A model generated the notes under the pieces. That model saw only the letters and a program-made list of their open reading frames with translations. It was not told the DNA's origin and searched no databases. A DNA stretch of 64,000 nt from Qipengyuania gaetbuli (GTDB lineage Bacteria > Pseudomonadota > Alphaproteobacteria > Sphingomonadales > Sphingomonadaceae): the NCBI RefSeq assembly GCF_020524765.1, contig NZ_JAIVLR010000002.1:460501-524500 (forward strand), written 5' to 3'. The translations under genes and the position numbers were made by a program. Positions within the stretch are counted from its first letter, which is position 1. Each line of letters starts with the position of its first letter. Shown in pieces: positions 37,451-47,053 of the stretch.

Positions 37451-37479
37451 AAGCCGTTCTCCCCGTTGAGAATGGCAGA

Positions 37480-37508
37480 GGTATAGCTATGGTGTATTAA
37501 TACGTCAA
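37480..37508 (-). promoter_or_regulatory. Promoter with internal palindromic operator for the leftward membrane protein
   Basis: Read leftward: -35 TTGACG (37508-37503), a 17-base spacer, -10 TATACC (37485-37480), transcript start near 37473, 20 bases before the start codon. Inside the spacer lies a perfect 10-base palindrome GTATTAATAC (37494-37503), part of a larger GGTGTATT-N8-AATACGCC inverted repeat (37491-37514, one mismatch). A repressor of the GntR, TetR or MarR type bound there would block polymerase. The sequence shows the repeat; the regulator is inference. Confidence 0.7.
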
Positions 37509-37521
37509 TACGCCTCGGTTT

Positions 37522-38349
37522 TCAGGTGCCGATGATGGTGACCGTGGGCCGTGCCGGCGCGGCATCCGCGAGGGCGCTTGTATCGACCTGCGGCAGGTAT
37601 TCGGCCTGTGCGGCAGTGATGGAGCGGGTCAACCTGCCGAAAAGCCACGCCGATCCCAGCAACAGGATCAGAGCGAAGGCGATGATCGTGAACTCCATCC
37701 ATATCGGCGTCATGATGACGAGATTGGTCCCCACATCGAGCGCGAATTTCACGATCATGGCGCTGAAGATGAGCATGCCTACCATCATCGCGGTCCACCA
37801 TGCAGTGACGTCCTCGACCGGGCTACGGGCGAAGTCTTCCTCTTCCCCGTGACTGCGGTTGTGCAGTTCGCGCATCGATTCAAACGGCAGGAACAGGTTG
37901 GCGACCGGGATGAGATAGGCCGCAGTGGCAAGCGCAGGACTGTATTTGCTCTTGATTCCGACCTGCGCCAGATTGCTGTTGGCGCGAAACACCCAGAACA
38001 GCGCTGCGCCAACGAATACCAGGCCTGACAGGAGCAATACGATAAGGCTGATCACCCCGGGCGCGTCGGGCTTCATCGAATCCTCGGACGGCATGAAACG
38101 GCCCTGGATGAAGAAGGCGCTGCTCGAGCGGTTGTATTGCTGATCGATCGCGCGTTGCTGAAGCTGATAGCCGTAATAGGTGTTCTGCCGACTCAGCTCC
38201 TCGATTTCGGCGATCCGCTCGTATTCCTGCTTTACCGCGATCCCGCCCAGCACGAGCTGCGCGATACCGGCCAGCAGGACGACGATGGCGCTGATGCGCA
38301 CCACCAGCGACGAGGTGCGCAGCGCGCGCAGTCCGTTTTCGAGATTCAT
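37522..38349 (-). CDS. DUF4328 membrane protein
   Basis: About 275 residues with helices at about 12-36, 100-125, 190-212 and 220-240. The family pattern appears in the middle: WVFRANSNLAQVGIKSKYSPALATAAYLIPVANLFLPFESMRELHNRS. A soluble segment of about 60 residues follows the first helix and the tail is Pro/Ala rich. ATG at 38349 has GGGGGG upstream. Function is not established for the family. It starts just past a terminator hairpin of the SDR gene. Confidence 0.82.
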   Translation of the reverse strand: MNLENGLRALRTSSLVVRISAIVVLLAGIAQLVLGGIAVKQEYERIAEIEELSRQNTYYGYQLQQRAIDQQYNRSSSAFFIQGRFMPSEDSMKPDAPGVISLIVLLLSGLVFVGAALFWVFRANSNLAQVGIKSKYSPALATAAYLIPVANLFLPFESMRELHNRSHGEEEDFARSPVEDVTAWWTAMMVGMLIFSAMIVKFALDVGTNLVIMTPIWMEFTIIAFALILLLGSAWLFGRLTRSITAAQAEYLPQVDTSALADAAPARPTVTIIGT

Positions 38350-38360
38350 GCGACCCCCCA

Positions 38361-38399
38361 AAGAAAAACCCCGCGCCGTTCTGCAACGGCACGGGGTTT
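38361..38399 (-). terminator. Rho-independent terminator of the SDR gene
   Basis: On the minus strand, AAACCCCGTGCCGTT and AACGGCGCGGGGTTT pair over 15 positions with one mismatch, four-base loop, followed by TTCTTTG. It sits 23 bases past the SDR stop, before the DUF4328 start. Confidence 0.88.
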
Positions 38400-38421
38400 C
38401 CCGCAATATGGGGCGGCGCGA

Positions 38422-39351
38422 TTATCCGCGGGCCGAGGACGGTCCCGTGCCCGTGACCTTCTGCATGGCGGTCAGGATTGCACCCGACTGCTCGCTGCCC
38501 GACTGGGGCGCCTTGAGGTTCGAGAACTCGCTGATCTTATCCCAGTTGGCGGCAAACCCTTCAACCGTGCGCTCGCCTTCGGGCAGCCAGACCGCGTCGT
38601 TCATGACGGTCCATGCCGAGTGATAGCCGCCGGCACCTGCGCCGACGATGGCATTGGTCGGCGCGTCCTCGCTGACGAGGAAGAGCGCAGCCGGAACGAC
38701 GTTCACCGGATCGAACAGCTTGAAGGCTTCTTCGGGGAAGAGGTCTTCGGTCATGCGCGTGCCGGCAACCGGCGACAGCGTGTTGACGCGGACATTGTAC
38801 TTCGCGCCTTCGAGAGCCAGCGTCTTGGTCAGGCCGGCAAGGCCGAGCTTCGCCGCGCCGTAGTTGGCCTGGCCGAAGTTACCGAACAGGCCGGTCGACG
38901 ATGCGGTCATCATGATGCGGCCATAAGCCTGCTCGCGCATGGTTTCCCAGCATGCCTTGGTGACGAAGGCCGAACCGGTCAGGTGGACCTTGAGGACGAA
39001 CTCGAAATCTTCGGGGCTCATCTTGGCGAAGGTCTTGTCGCGCAGGACGCCGGCATTGTTGATGAGGACATGCACGCCGCCCCACTTCTGCTTGGCGTCG
39101 GCGACCATCTTCTCCATCTGGTCGTATTCGGTGACCGAGCCACCGTTCGACATGGCTTCGCCGCCCATCTTCTCGATTTCCTCGACGACCTGGAGGGCCA
39201 TGTCGGAGTGTCCAGTGCCGTCGCGCGAACCGCCGAGGTCGTTCACGACGACCTTCGCGCCGCGGCGCGCCAGTTCGAGAGCGTACTCGCGGCCAAGCCC
39301 GCCGCCCGCACCGGTGACGATGGCTACCTTGTCCTTGAAGTCGATGGTCAT
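38422..39351 (-). CDS. Short-chain dehydrogenase, (3R)-hydroxyacyl-CoA dehydrogenase-like
   Basis: 309 residues. It has the start [35 protein letters not shown] typical of the dehydrogenase part of peroxisomal multifunctional enzyme 2, NNAG at 98-101, catalytic Ser151/152, Tyr164 and Lys168, and an extended C-terminus beyond the SDR fold ([37 protein letters not shown]), also seen in those proteins. It probably oxidises a (3R)-hydroxyacyl-CoA in fatty-acid or steroid side-chain degradation. Substrate is inferred. A single gene between two unrelated units. Confidence 0.85.
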   Translation of the reverse strand: MTIDFKDKVAIVTGAGGGLGREYALELARRGAKVVVNDLGGSRDGTGHSDMALQVVEEIEKMGGEAMSNGGSVTEYDQMEKMVADAKQKWGGVHVLINNAGVLRDKTFAKMSPEDFEFVLKVHLTGSAFVTKACWETMREQAYGRIMMTASSTGLFGNFGQANYGAAKLGLAGLTKTLALEGAKYNVRVNTLSPVAGTRMTEDLFPEEAFKLFDPVNVVPAALFLVSEDAPTNAIVGAGAGGYHSAWTVMNDAVWLPEGERTVEGFAANWDKISEFSNLKAPQSGSEQSGAILTAMQKVTGTGPSSARG

Positions 39352-39482
39352 GGGGCTGCTCCTGCTATGTCGTTTACGTAAAGGTCAATTGTCGCGCGGA
39401 TTGGCACTTTTGCACCTGGGTTGCAACCGTATGCGCGGTGATCCGCCATGCCGTAAGGGCAGGGCGAAGGCCGGACGGTGCC

Positions 39483-40151
39483 CTACAGCGTTTCGAGGGC
39501 GGAAATGAGGCCCGCCAGCGATTCGATGACCGCGTCTGCACCCAGTTCGTGGGGGGGCTTGTCGCAATAGCCATAGGCGGCGGCGACCACCGGAACCTGC
39601 GCTGCACGGGCCGCTCTCACATCGTAGGAACTGTCGCCGATGAAGGCGAGCCGTCCGCCGCCGCAGCGCGCGCGGGCCTCGATCACGGAATCCGGCTCGG
39701 GCTTTGCGCGACCCTTGCCCATGGTGTCGCCGCCGATGATCGTCTCGAAGCGATCGGCCAGGTCGAGAGTCGTCAGGATCTGGCGAGCGAAGCTTTCGAA
39801 CTTGTTCGTCACCACAGCCATCTTCACTCCGCGCTCGGCCAGCGCATCGAGCGTCTCCACCGCGTGCGGATAGGGACGGGTGTGGACGGCGTTGTTCTCT
39901 GAATAATAACCGAGCATTTCCTTGTAGAGCCGGCGGAACTCGTCTTCCGGCAGCCCGCCCTGCTGGTCCACGGCGCGGGCCAGCATGATCTTGGCGCCGC
40001 CGCCGATGAGGTCGCTCGCATGGTCGGCGGGGACCGGATCGAACCCGCCCAGCGCCAGCGCGTGATTGACCGCTGCGCCCAGGTCGCGGTGCGTTTCGAG
40101 GAGAGTTCCGTCGAGATCGAAGCCGACGGCGGCAAAGGGGAAGTCGCTCAT
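39483..40151 (-). CDS. gph: HAD-family phosphoglycolate phosphatase
   Basis: 222 residues of the HAD-IA type. Motif I FDLDGTLLET with the nucleophile and acid Asp, motif II VTNKF (Thr), motif III KPEPD with Lys, and motif IV IGDSSYDV with paired acidic residues. The cap domain lies at about 18-90. In this position next to glmU it most likely removes 2-phosphoglycolate. ATG at 40151; other HAD substrates cannot be excluded. Divergent from glmU with a 61-base gap. Confidence 0.88.
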   Translation of the reverse strand: MSDFPFAAVGFDLDGTLLETHRDLGAAVNHALALGGFDPVPADHASDLIGGGAKIMLARAVDQQGGLPEDEFRRLYKEMLGYYSENNAVHTRPYPHAVETLDALAERGVKMAVVTNKFESFARQILTTLDLADRFETIIGGDTMGKGRAKPEPDSVIEARARCGGGRLAFIGDSSYDVRAARAAQVPVVAAAYGYCDKPPHELGADAVIESLAGLISALETL

Positions 40152-40212
40152 GCGGGGGAGGGGTGGAGGATGGTTCTTCAATCCGCAAGCATTTGGTGGC
40201 ATTGCCGGTGAC

Positions 40213-41580
40213 ATGAGCCAGACCAGACAATTCGCCGCCGTCATTCTCGCCGCGGGCAAGGGTACCCGCATGAAGAGCGCGCTGCACAAGGTGCTGCACC
40301 CGATCGCCGGCCGCCCGATGCTGCATCACCTGATGGCGAGCGTCGACAGCCTCTCGCCCGCGCACAAGGTCGTGGTCGTCGGCGCAGGGCGCGAACAGCT
40401 GAAAGAAGCGCTGGCGGGCAGCGCGCGCACGTGCCTGCAGGAACCCCAGCTGGGTACCGGCCATGCGGTCCAGCAGGCGCAAGGCGAGCTGGACGGGTTC
40501 GATGGCGACGTCTTGGTCATGTACGGCGACGTGCCTTTCGTGCGCCCCGCCACGATGGAGCGGATGCTCGACCGGCTCCATGCTGCGGACACACCTGCAG
40601 CAGTGGTGCTGGCCTTCGAGCCGGAAGACCCGCTCGCCTATGGCCGCGTCATCGCCGACGACGAAGGCCGCATCGCCAAGATGGTCGAATTCAAGGATGC
40701 AGACGAGGGCGAGAGGGCATGTCACCTGTGCAATTCCGGCCTGCTCGCCGCGCGGGCCTCGGATTTGTGGGACCTGCTGGGCCGGGTGGGCAACGACAAT
40801 GTGCAGGGCGAATATTACCTGCCCGACATCGTCAATATCGCCATCCATGACGGCCGTATCTGCGCCGCTGTCACCACGGACGATCCGAACGAAGTCGCGG
40901 GCATCAATTCGCGCGGCGAACTCGCAGCGGCAGAGGCGCTGTGGCAGCAGGAGCAACGCAACTACTGGATGGCCGAAGGCGTGACCCTGCGCGCGCCCGA
41001 AACCGTGTTCTTCAGCTACGATACCGAGCTTTCCAGCGACGTCACGGTCGAACCCAATGTCGTTTTCGGCCCCGGGGTAAAGGTCGCCAGCGGTGCCACC
41101 ATCCGCGCATTCAGCCACTTGGAAGGGGCCAGTGTGGGCGAGGGCTGCGAAGTCGGCCCCTATGCACGCCTGCGCCCCGGCGCAGTGATGGAAAAGGGCA
41201 GCAAGGTCGGCAACTTCGTGGAGATGAAGAAGGCGGTCCTCGGTGAAGGTGCCAAGGCCAACCACCTCACCTATCTTGGCGATGCGGAAGTAGGCGCGGG
41301 CGCGAATATCGGTGCCGGCACCATCACCTGCAATTACGACGGCTATTTCAAATACCGCACCAAGATCGGCGAGCGTGCCTTTATCGGCTCGAACAGTGCG
41401 CTGATCGCCCCCGTCGAGATCGGCGCAGACGCGATCGTTGCTGCCGGTAGCGCGGTCAGCCGCGACGTGGCTGCAGGCGACCTGCGCATGGTGCGCGGCG
41501 AGCAGATCGTGAAGCCCGGCTGGGCGGACCGCTTCCATGACGCGATGAAAAAGAAGAAGGCCTCGGAGAAGAAGGGCTGA
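40213..41580 (+). CDS. glmU: Bifunctional UDP-GlcNAc pyrophosphorylase / GlcN-1-P acetyltransferase
   Basis: Makes UDP-N-acetylglucosamine, the precursor of peptidoglycan and lipid A. 455 residues. The N-terminal uridyltransferase has VILAAGKGTRMKSALHKVLHPIAGRPML, GTGHAVQQA, and YGDVPF (Mg-binding Asp). The C-terminal left-handed beta-helix acetyltransferase has PYARLRPGAVMEKGSKVGNFVEMKKA, NHLTYLGDAEVG, and GTITCNYDGYFKYRTKIG. The 3' end overlaps the HNH gene by the bases CTGA. Confidence 0.98.
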   Translation: MSQTRQFAAVILAAGKGTRMKSALHKVLHPIAGRPMLHHLMASVDSLSPAHKVVVVGAGREQLKEALAGSARTCLQEPQLGTGHAVQQAQGELDGFDGDVLVMYGDVPFVRPATMERMLDRLHAADTPAAVVLAFEPEDPLAYGRVIADDEGRIAKMVEFKDADEGERACHLCNSGLLAARASDLWDLLGRVGNDNVQGEYYLPDIVNIAIHDGRICAAVTTDDPNEVAGINSRGELAAAEALWQQEQRNYWMAEGVTLRAPETVFFSYDTELSSDVTVEPNVVFGPGVKVASGATIRAFSHLEGASVGEGCEVGPYARLRPGAVMEKGSKVGNFVEMKKAVLGEGAKANHLTYLGDAEVGAGANIGAGTITCNYDGYFKYRTKIGERAFIGSNSALIAPVEIGADAIVAAGSAVSRDVAAGDLRMVRGEQIVKPGWADRFHDAMKKKKASEKKG

Positions 41581-41855
41581 CCGCGGGGCGCACCACCTGC
41601 TGGTTGTGCGGGCGCGATATCGGCACGCGCGTCCAGCTCCACCATCCGGTGCCCAAGGCGAAGAAGGGGCGGTTCACCGTCCCGGTCCACCCGATCTGCC
41701 ACAAGGCGATCCATGCCAATTTCACCAATGCCGAACTCGCCCGCATCGGCGAGGATCGCGAGGCCTTGCTGCATAACGAGGCGCTGGCGAAATTTGTCCG
41801 CTGGGTATCGGACAAGCCGCCCGACTTCCACGCGCCCACCCGGACGGCGCGATAG
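41577..41855 (+). CDS. HNH-type nuclease-like protein, probable CTG start
   Basis: Small HNH-fold protein. Codons from 41577 read CTG ACC GCG GGG CGC ACC ACC TGC TGG TTG TGC GGG: a CWLC zinc pair (residues 8-11), HHPVPKAKKG (His22/His23), and HPICHKAIHANF, the two halves of an HNH motif with zinc ligands. About 92 residues. The frame is closed upstream by a TGA at 41538, and the only ATG/GTG/TTG before the motif is a TTG at 41604 that would remove the first zinc pair. I therefore place the start at CTG 41577, overlapping glmU (CTGA) with GGAG and AAGAAGG upstream. The start is inferred. Confidence 0.65.
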   Translation: MTAGRTTCWLCGRDIGTRVQLHHPVPKAKKGRFTVPVHPICHKAIHANFTNAELARIGEDREALLHNEALAKFVRWVSDKPPDFHAPTRTAR

Positions 41856-41912
41856 CAGGAAACGTCGGGGCCACACGGGCGTTGTGGGTCAAAGACCAAG
41901 GAGCCCGAATTC

Positions 41913-42587
41913 ATGAAACTCTGGAAAGCCGCCGCCATCGGCCTCGGCGTCCTCGCTGCTGGCGCAACTGCCACTTACGCTTATTACCGCCAGGCCGTGG
42001 ACGAGCCGGATTATGCGCTCGTCCGGGAAGATGGCGATTTCCAGCTGCGTGAATATGCACCGATGATCGTTGCGGAGGTGATTCATACCGGAGACCGCAG
42101 ACCGGCGTTGAACGCGGGCTTCCGGCGTCTTGCCGCCTATATCTTTGCCGAGGACCGGCCGGGCCAGGAAATCGCGATGACCAGTCCGGTCATGCAGGAC
42201 CAAGGCGAGAAGATCGCGATGACGGCACCGGTAATCCAGGACCAGGGCGCGGAAATCGCCATGACTGCGCCCGTCATGCAGGACGGCAATGGCGATAGCG
42301 GCACATGGCGCACGCGCTTCGTGATGCCGGCGCAGTACACGATGGAAACTCTGCCCACGCCCCCGCAGGACATTACCTTGACCGAAGTACCTTCCCGCCG
42401 CGTGGTGGCCGTGCGTTTCTCCGGCCGCGGGAGCGATGCCGATCTGGCAGAGAAGGAAAAGGCGCTCCGCGTCTGGATCGCCAAGGAAGGGCTGGTGGCC
42501 TCCGGCCCTGCCGAATTCGCGTTCTACGATGCACCGATGGTGCCGCCACCGCTCCGGCGCAACGAGGTGATCATCCCGGTTGAGTAA
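41913..42587 (+). CDS. SOUL family heme-binding protein with a triplicated motif
   Basis: 224 residues; N-terminal membrane anchor or signal (AAAIGLGVLAAGATATYAYY, 6-25), then the SOUL/HBP domain: EPDYALVREDGDFQLREYAPMIVAEV, GFRRLAAYIFAED, and TRFVMPAQYTMETLPTPPQDITLTEVPSRRVVAVRFSG. Members bind heme or related tetrapyrroles. The segment xIAMTxPVxQDxG is present three times in tandem at residues 86-98, 99-112 and 113-126 (14-residue period), where the usual family has one or two copies. The repeat is encoded by 42168-42290. Membrane anchor with a periplasmic domain is inferred. Confidence 0.88.
   Translation: MKLWKAAAIGLGVLAAGATATYAYYRQAVDEPDYALVREDGDFQLREYAPMIVAEVIHTGDRRPALNAGFRRLAAYIFAEDRPGQEIAMTSPVMQDQGEKIAMTAPVIQDQGAEIAMTAPVMQDGNGDSGTWRTRFVMPAQYTMETLPTPPQDITLTEVPSRRVVAVRFSGRGSDADLAEKEKALRVWIAKEGLVASGPAEFAFYDAPMVPPPLRRNEVIIPVE
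42168..42290 (+). repeat. Three tandem 42-base coding repeats inside the SOUL gene
   Basis: Three copies of a unit with core ATCGC(G/C)ATGAC...CCGGTCATGCAGGAC, at a period of 42 bases (14 codons). The units vary at about one base in five, mostly third positions, so the duplication is not recent. The encoded cores are IAMTSPVMQDQ, IAMTAPVIQDQ and IAMTAPVMQD. Confidence 0.85.
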
Positions 42588-42598
42588 CCGCAAACGAG

Positions 42599-42625
42599 AA
42601 GGGGCGACCGAGAGGCCGCCCCTTT
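42599..42625. terminator. Hairpin between SOUL and prolyl oligopeptidase genes
   Basis: AAGGGGCGACC pairs with GGCCGCCCCTTT around GAGA, with one mismatch; short A/T runs flank both sides. It lies between two convergent genes and could serve both strands. Confidence 0.7.
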
Positions 42626-42650
42626 CCAATTCAGTGAAGCGACAGGCGGA

Positions 42651-44783
42651 TCAGCCGCCGTTGTTGTCGTCCATGAGGCGCTGCATCAGGTAGACCATCT
42701 GCAGGGCCTGGAGCTTGGCGCGCTGTTCGTTGTCCACGCCGCCCGAATGGCCGCCTGTCATGTCCTCGAAATACCAGTAATCCTGGCCGAGTTCCTTGAG
42801 CTTGGCGGCACCCTTGCGGGCGTGGGCGGGGTGGGTGCGGTCATCGGCGGTCGACGCCCAGAGGAACGGCGCGGGGTAATCCACGCCCTCGACGATCTTC
42901 TGGTAGGGCGAATAGCCCTCGATCCATGCCCGCTGTTCGGGGATGCGCGGATCGCCGTATTCGCCGATCCACGAGGCACCGCGGCCGATGAGGTGATAGC
43001 GCAGCATGTCGAACAGCGGGATCTGAACGATCGCCGCGTCGAACAGGTCCGGGCGCTGCGTGAAGGCCGTGCCCACCAGCAGGCCGCCCTGCGAGCCGCC
43101 CTGGATGCCGAGGTGGTCGGGCGTGGTGAAGCCGCGCTTCACCAGATCTTCGGCCACGGCGATGAAATCGTCCCAGGTGCGCTGCTTGTTCTCGCGAATG
43201 GCGCTCTGGTGCCACATCGGTCCGAATTCGCCGCCGCCACGCATGTTGGCAAGGACATAAGCGCCGCCCTTTTCGACCCACAGCTTGCCCGTGGTGCCGA
43301 GATAGGAGGGCAGGCGCGGGACCTGGAAGCCGCCGTAACCGGTCAGCAGGGTCGCGGTGGAACCGTCCAGCGTCATGCCCTTGGGCTTGACGATGAAGTA
43401 GGGGATTTTCGTCCCGTCCTTGCTCGTCGCCTCGTGCTGCTCGACTTCCATGCCCATCGCGTCGAAATAGGCTGGCGAGGTCTTGAGCACTGCCGGATCG
43501 CCCGAACCGTCGGTGTAGTAGAGCGTTGTGGGCGAGAGGAAATCGGTGACCGAGAACATGATCTGGTCGCTCTCGTCAGAGGCCGCCGCCACACCGACCG
43601 TGGCATTGTCGGGCAGGGCGACTTCGGTCGAAACCCATTTGCCGCCTTCGAAATCGAATTTCAGCACCTTGCCCACGACATTGTCGAGAATGGTGATGAA
43701 GGCGCTGTTGGCGGTCGAGCTGATGCCCTGCTTGGTCTGGCGTTCGGCAGGGGCCCAGACGAGGGTCTTCTTCGCCCCGTTCGGGTCGCGCTTCCACTCT
43801 TCAAGGTCCACCGAGACGAGCGCGTCGGCGGGGAAAGTCTGGCCCCCGACTTCCCAGTCCACATCGGTGGAATAGAGCAGCTGCCCGTCGATAATGCCGG
43901 CAAGGTTCGCCTTCTTCGGCATGTCGAGTTCGAGCCACTCGCCGTCATGCCAGACGTAGTTGATGCTTTCGTGGAAGCTCACCCCGCGGAATGCGGTGCG
44001 GGCATGGACCACGCCCTTGTTGTCACGGAGCAGTCCCGCACCCGACCAAACGTCGCTCGATTCACCCCGGAAGATTTCGGGGGCATCGGCGATGTAGGTG
44101 CCCCGCTTCCACATGCGGGTGGTGAAGGGATATTCGCTGTCGGTGAGCGTACCTTCGCCGAAATCGCGGCTGACGAGCAGGGTGTCCTTGTCGAGCCACT
44201 GGACGCTGCCCTGGCTTTCGCTGTCGAGCACGAAGCCCCCGTCGACGAACTGCTTCGTCGCGGTGTCGAATTCGCGCATGATGGTGGCATCCTTGCCGCC
44301 GTCGCTGAGCGCGATCATGCACATGCGCTGGTCGGGCGGCAGGCAGGTGCTGCCCTTGTAGACCCATTCCTTGCCCTCTGCTGCGGCGAGCGCGTCGACA
44401 TCAAGGACGGTTTCCCAGGCGATATCATCGCTCTGGTAGCTTTCCAGCGTGGTGCGGCGGAGCAGGCCCTTGGGATTGGCCTTGTCCTGCCAGAAATTGT
44501 AGAGGCCGTCGGGACGGATCGACACGAAGGGAATGCGATCCTCGCTGTCGTAGATCGCCAGCGCCTCGTTCTTGAGCTGCTCGAAGCGCGGGTCGGCTTC
44601 CATATGGGCAAGCGTGCGATCGTTCTCGCTGCGGACCCAGTCGAGCGCGCGGTCACTACGGGCCTCTTCCAGCCAGATGTAGGGATCTTCGTCCGGGCCG
44701 GGAACGCCGTCCTGTGCGGCGAGCGAATTGGGGGCGGCGATGGTCATGACAGCAGCCATTGCCAGCGTGGAAACACGTTTCAC
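42651..44783 (-). CDS. Prolyl oligopeptidase family serine peptidase (S9A), secreted
   Basis: About 710 residues. Signal peptide to about 25 (APNSLAAQ), an N-terminal prolyl-oligopeptidase beta-propeller (DEDPYIWLEEARSDRALDWVRSENDRT), and a C-terminal alpha/beta-hydrolase domain with the nucleophile Ser in GIQGGSQGGLL, an Asp in STADDRTHPAHA, and His in MTGGHSGG. The GYGGFQ and ANMRGGGEFG motifs are typical for the group. Cleaves after proline in short peptides; periplasmic here. The start is GTG 44783 after GAGAGGA. The gene is single, between SOUL and the atp operon. Confidence 0.93.
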   Translation of the reverse strand: MKRVSTLAMAAVMTIAAPNSLAAQDGVPGPDEDPYIWLEEARSDRALDWVRSENDRTLAHMEADPRFEQLKNEALAIYDSEDRIPFVSIRPDGLYNFWQDKANPKGLLRRTTLESYQSDDIAWETVLDVDALAAAEGKEWVYKGSTCLPPDQRMCMIALSDGGKDATIMREFDTATKQFVDGGFVLDSESQGSVQWLDKDTLLVSRDFGEGTLTDSEYPFTTRMWKRGTYIADAPEIFRGESSDVWSGAGLLRDNKGVVHARTAFRGVSFHESINYVWHDGEWLELDMPKKANLAGIIDGQLLYSTDVDWEVGGQTFPADALVSVDLEEWKRDPNGAKKTLVWAPAERQTKQGISSTANSAFITILDNVVGKVLKFDFEGGKWVSTEVALPDNATVGVAAASDESDQIMFSVTDFLSPTTLYYTDGSGDPAVLKTSPAYFDAMGMEVEQHEATSKDGTKIPYFIVKPKGMTLDGSTATLLTGYGGFQVPRLPSYLGTTGKLWVEKGGAYVLANMRGGGEFGPMWHQSAIRENKQRTWDDFIAVAEDLVKRGFTTPDHLGIQGGSQGGLLVGTAFTQRPDLFDAAIVQIPLFDMLRYHLIGRGASWIGEYGDPRIPEQRAWIEGYSPYQKIVEGVDYPAPFLWASTADDRTHPAHARKGAAKLKELGQDYWYFEDMTGGHSGGVDNEQRAKLQALQMVYLMQRLMDDNNGG

Positions 44784-44882
44784 AGTCCTCTCCTGCAGAT
44801 AATGCGGGCTGCATTTACCCTGCCGCGCGCAGGAGGAAAGGACAGACTTGCTCGACGAGGGACAAACCACGACGGACAAACG

Positions 44883-44908
44883 AAAAAGGGCGACCCGAAG
44901 GCCGCCCT
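44883..44908 (-). terminator. Rho-independent terminator of the atp operon
   Basis: On the minus strand, AGGGCGGCC / GGTCGCCCT (one mismatch, TTCG loop) is followed by TTTTCG, 29 bases past the atpC stop. Confidence 0.85.
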
Positions 44909-44936
44909 CTTCCTGTTTGCGATGATCCCGAAAGGC

Positions 44937-45194
44937 TCAGCCTTCGACGTGTTCCGCAAGGACCGTGAGGCCGTTCTCGCCGACTTCGGCAAAGCCGCCG
45001 CGAACCTCGATGGTTTCCGGAGCTGCGCCTTCGGTCTTGTAGACCTGCACAGCACCGTCGCGGATGGTCGACATGAAGGGCGCGTGGCCCTCGAGCACGC
45101 CGAATTCGCCTTCCGTGCCGGGAACGACGACCATGTGGACGTCTTCCGAACGGACCAGCTTCGCCGGCGTGACGAGTTCGAAGTGGAGGGCCAT
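44937..45194 (-). CDS. atpC: ATP synthase F1 epsilon subunit, short form
   Basis: 85 residues, only the N-terminal beta-barrel domain: [44 protein letters not shown]. The usual C-terminal two-helix domain of about 50 residues, which inhibits ATP hydrolysis in E. coli, is absent. The ORF is followed by a clear terminator, so it is not a truncation by mutation in this window. Part of the central stalk. Last gene of atpHAGDC. Confidence 0.93.
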   Translation of the reverse strand: MALHFELVTPAKLVRSEDVHMVVVPGTEGEFGVLEGHAPFMSTIRDGAVQVYKTEGAAPETIEVRGGFAEVGENGLTVLAEHVEG

Positions 45195-45198
45195 GTCC

Positions 45199-46668
<1,470 letters not shown>

Positions 46669-46676
46669 CTACTGGC

Positions 46677-47039
46677 TCAGGAGGCTTTGTGGTGTGCGCC
46701 GTGTTCGGCACAGAGGGCTTCTGCGTTGTCGATCATCCAGTCCGAACCGTCTTCGTTCGCAACCAGAGTGGCTTCGTGACGCATGTATTCGTCTTCGCCG
46801 AGACCGTATTCGCACAGGGCCTGTTCGGCACCCATTGCGCGGCGGCAGACGGCGTTCTTGACCGGTTCGGCACCTTCGCAGGTTTCTGCGAACTTGGCGC
46901 TGAAATAGGCCTGGTCGGTCGCGGGCAGGCTGGCAACCGGTTCCGGCGTCGCGGTTTCGGTCGGGGTCGGCTCGGGAGCCGGCTCTTCGCCGCAGGCTGC
47001 GAGCAGCGCGAGGGGGAGGATAAGGGCGAGTTTCTTCAC
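46677..47039 (-). CDS. Small lipoprotein inserted in the atp operon
   Basis: About 120 residues: signal ending LAAC (lipobox, about residue 16), a Pro/Glu/Thr-rich spacer (EEPAPEPTPTETATPEPVAS), and a Cys-containing domain (TCEGAEPVKNAVCRRAMGAEQALCEYGLGEDEYMRHEATLVANEDGSDWMIDNAEALCAEH). It is in the same direction between atpG and atpD, with 14 and 20 base gaps, so it is probably co-transcribed. The start is GTG 47039 with AAGGA nine bases upstream. I know no atp-operon gene of this kind; an unrelated insertion or an assembly role are both possible. Confidence 0.8.
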   Translation of the reverse strand: MKKLALILPLALLAACGEEPAPEPTPTETATPEPVASLPATDQAYFSAKFAETCEGAEPVKNAVCRRAMGAEQALCEYGLGEDEYMRHEATLVANEDGSDWMIDNAEALCAEHGAHHKAS

Positions 47040-47053
47040 TTTTCCAGTCCTTG

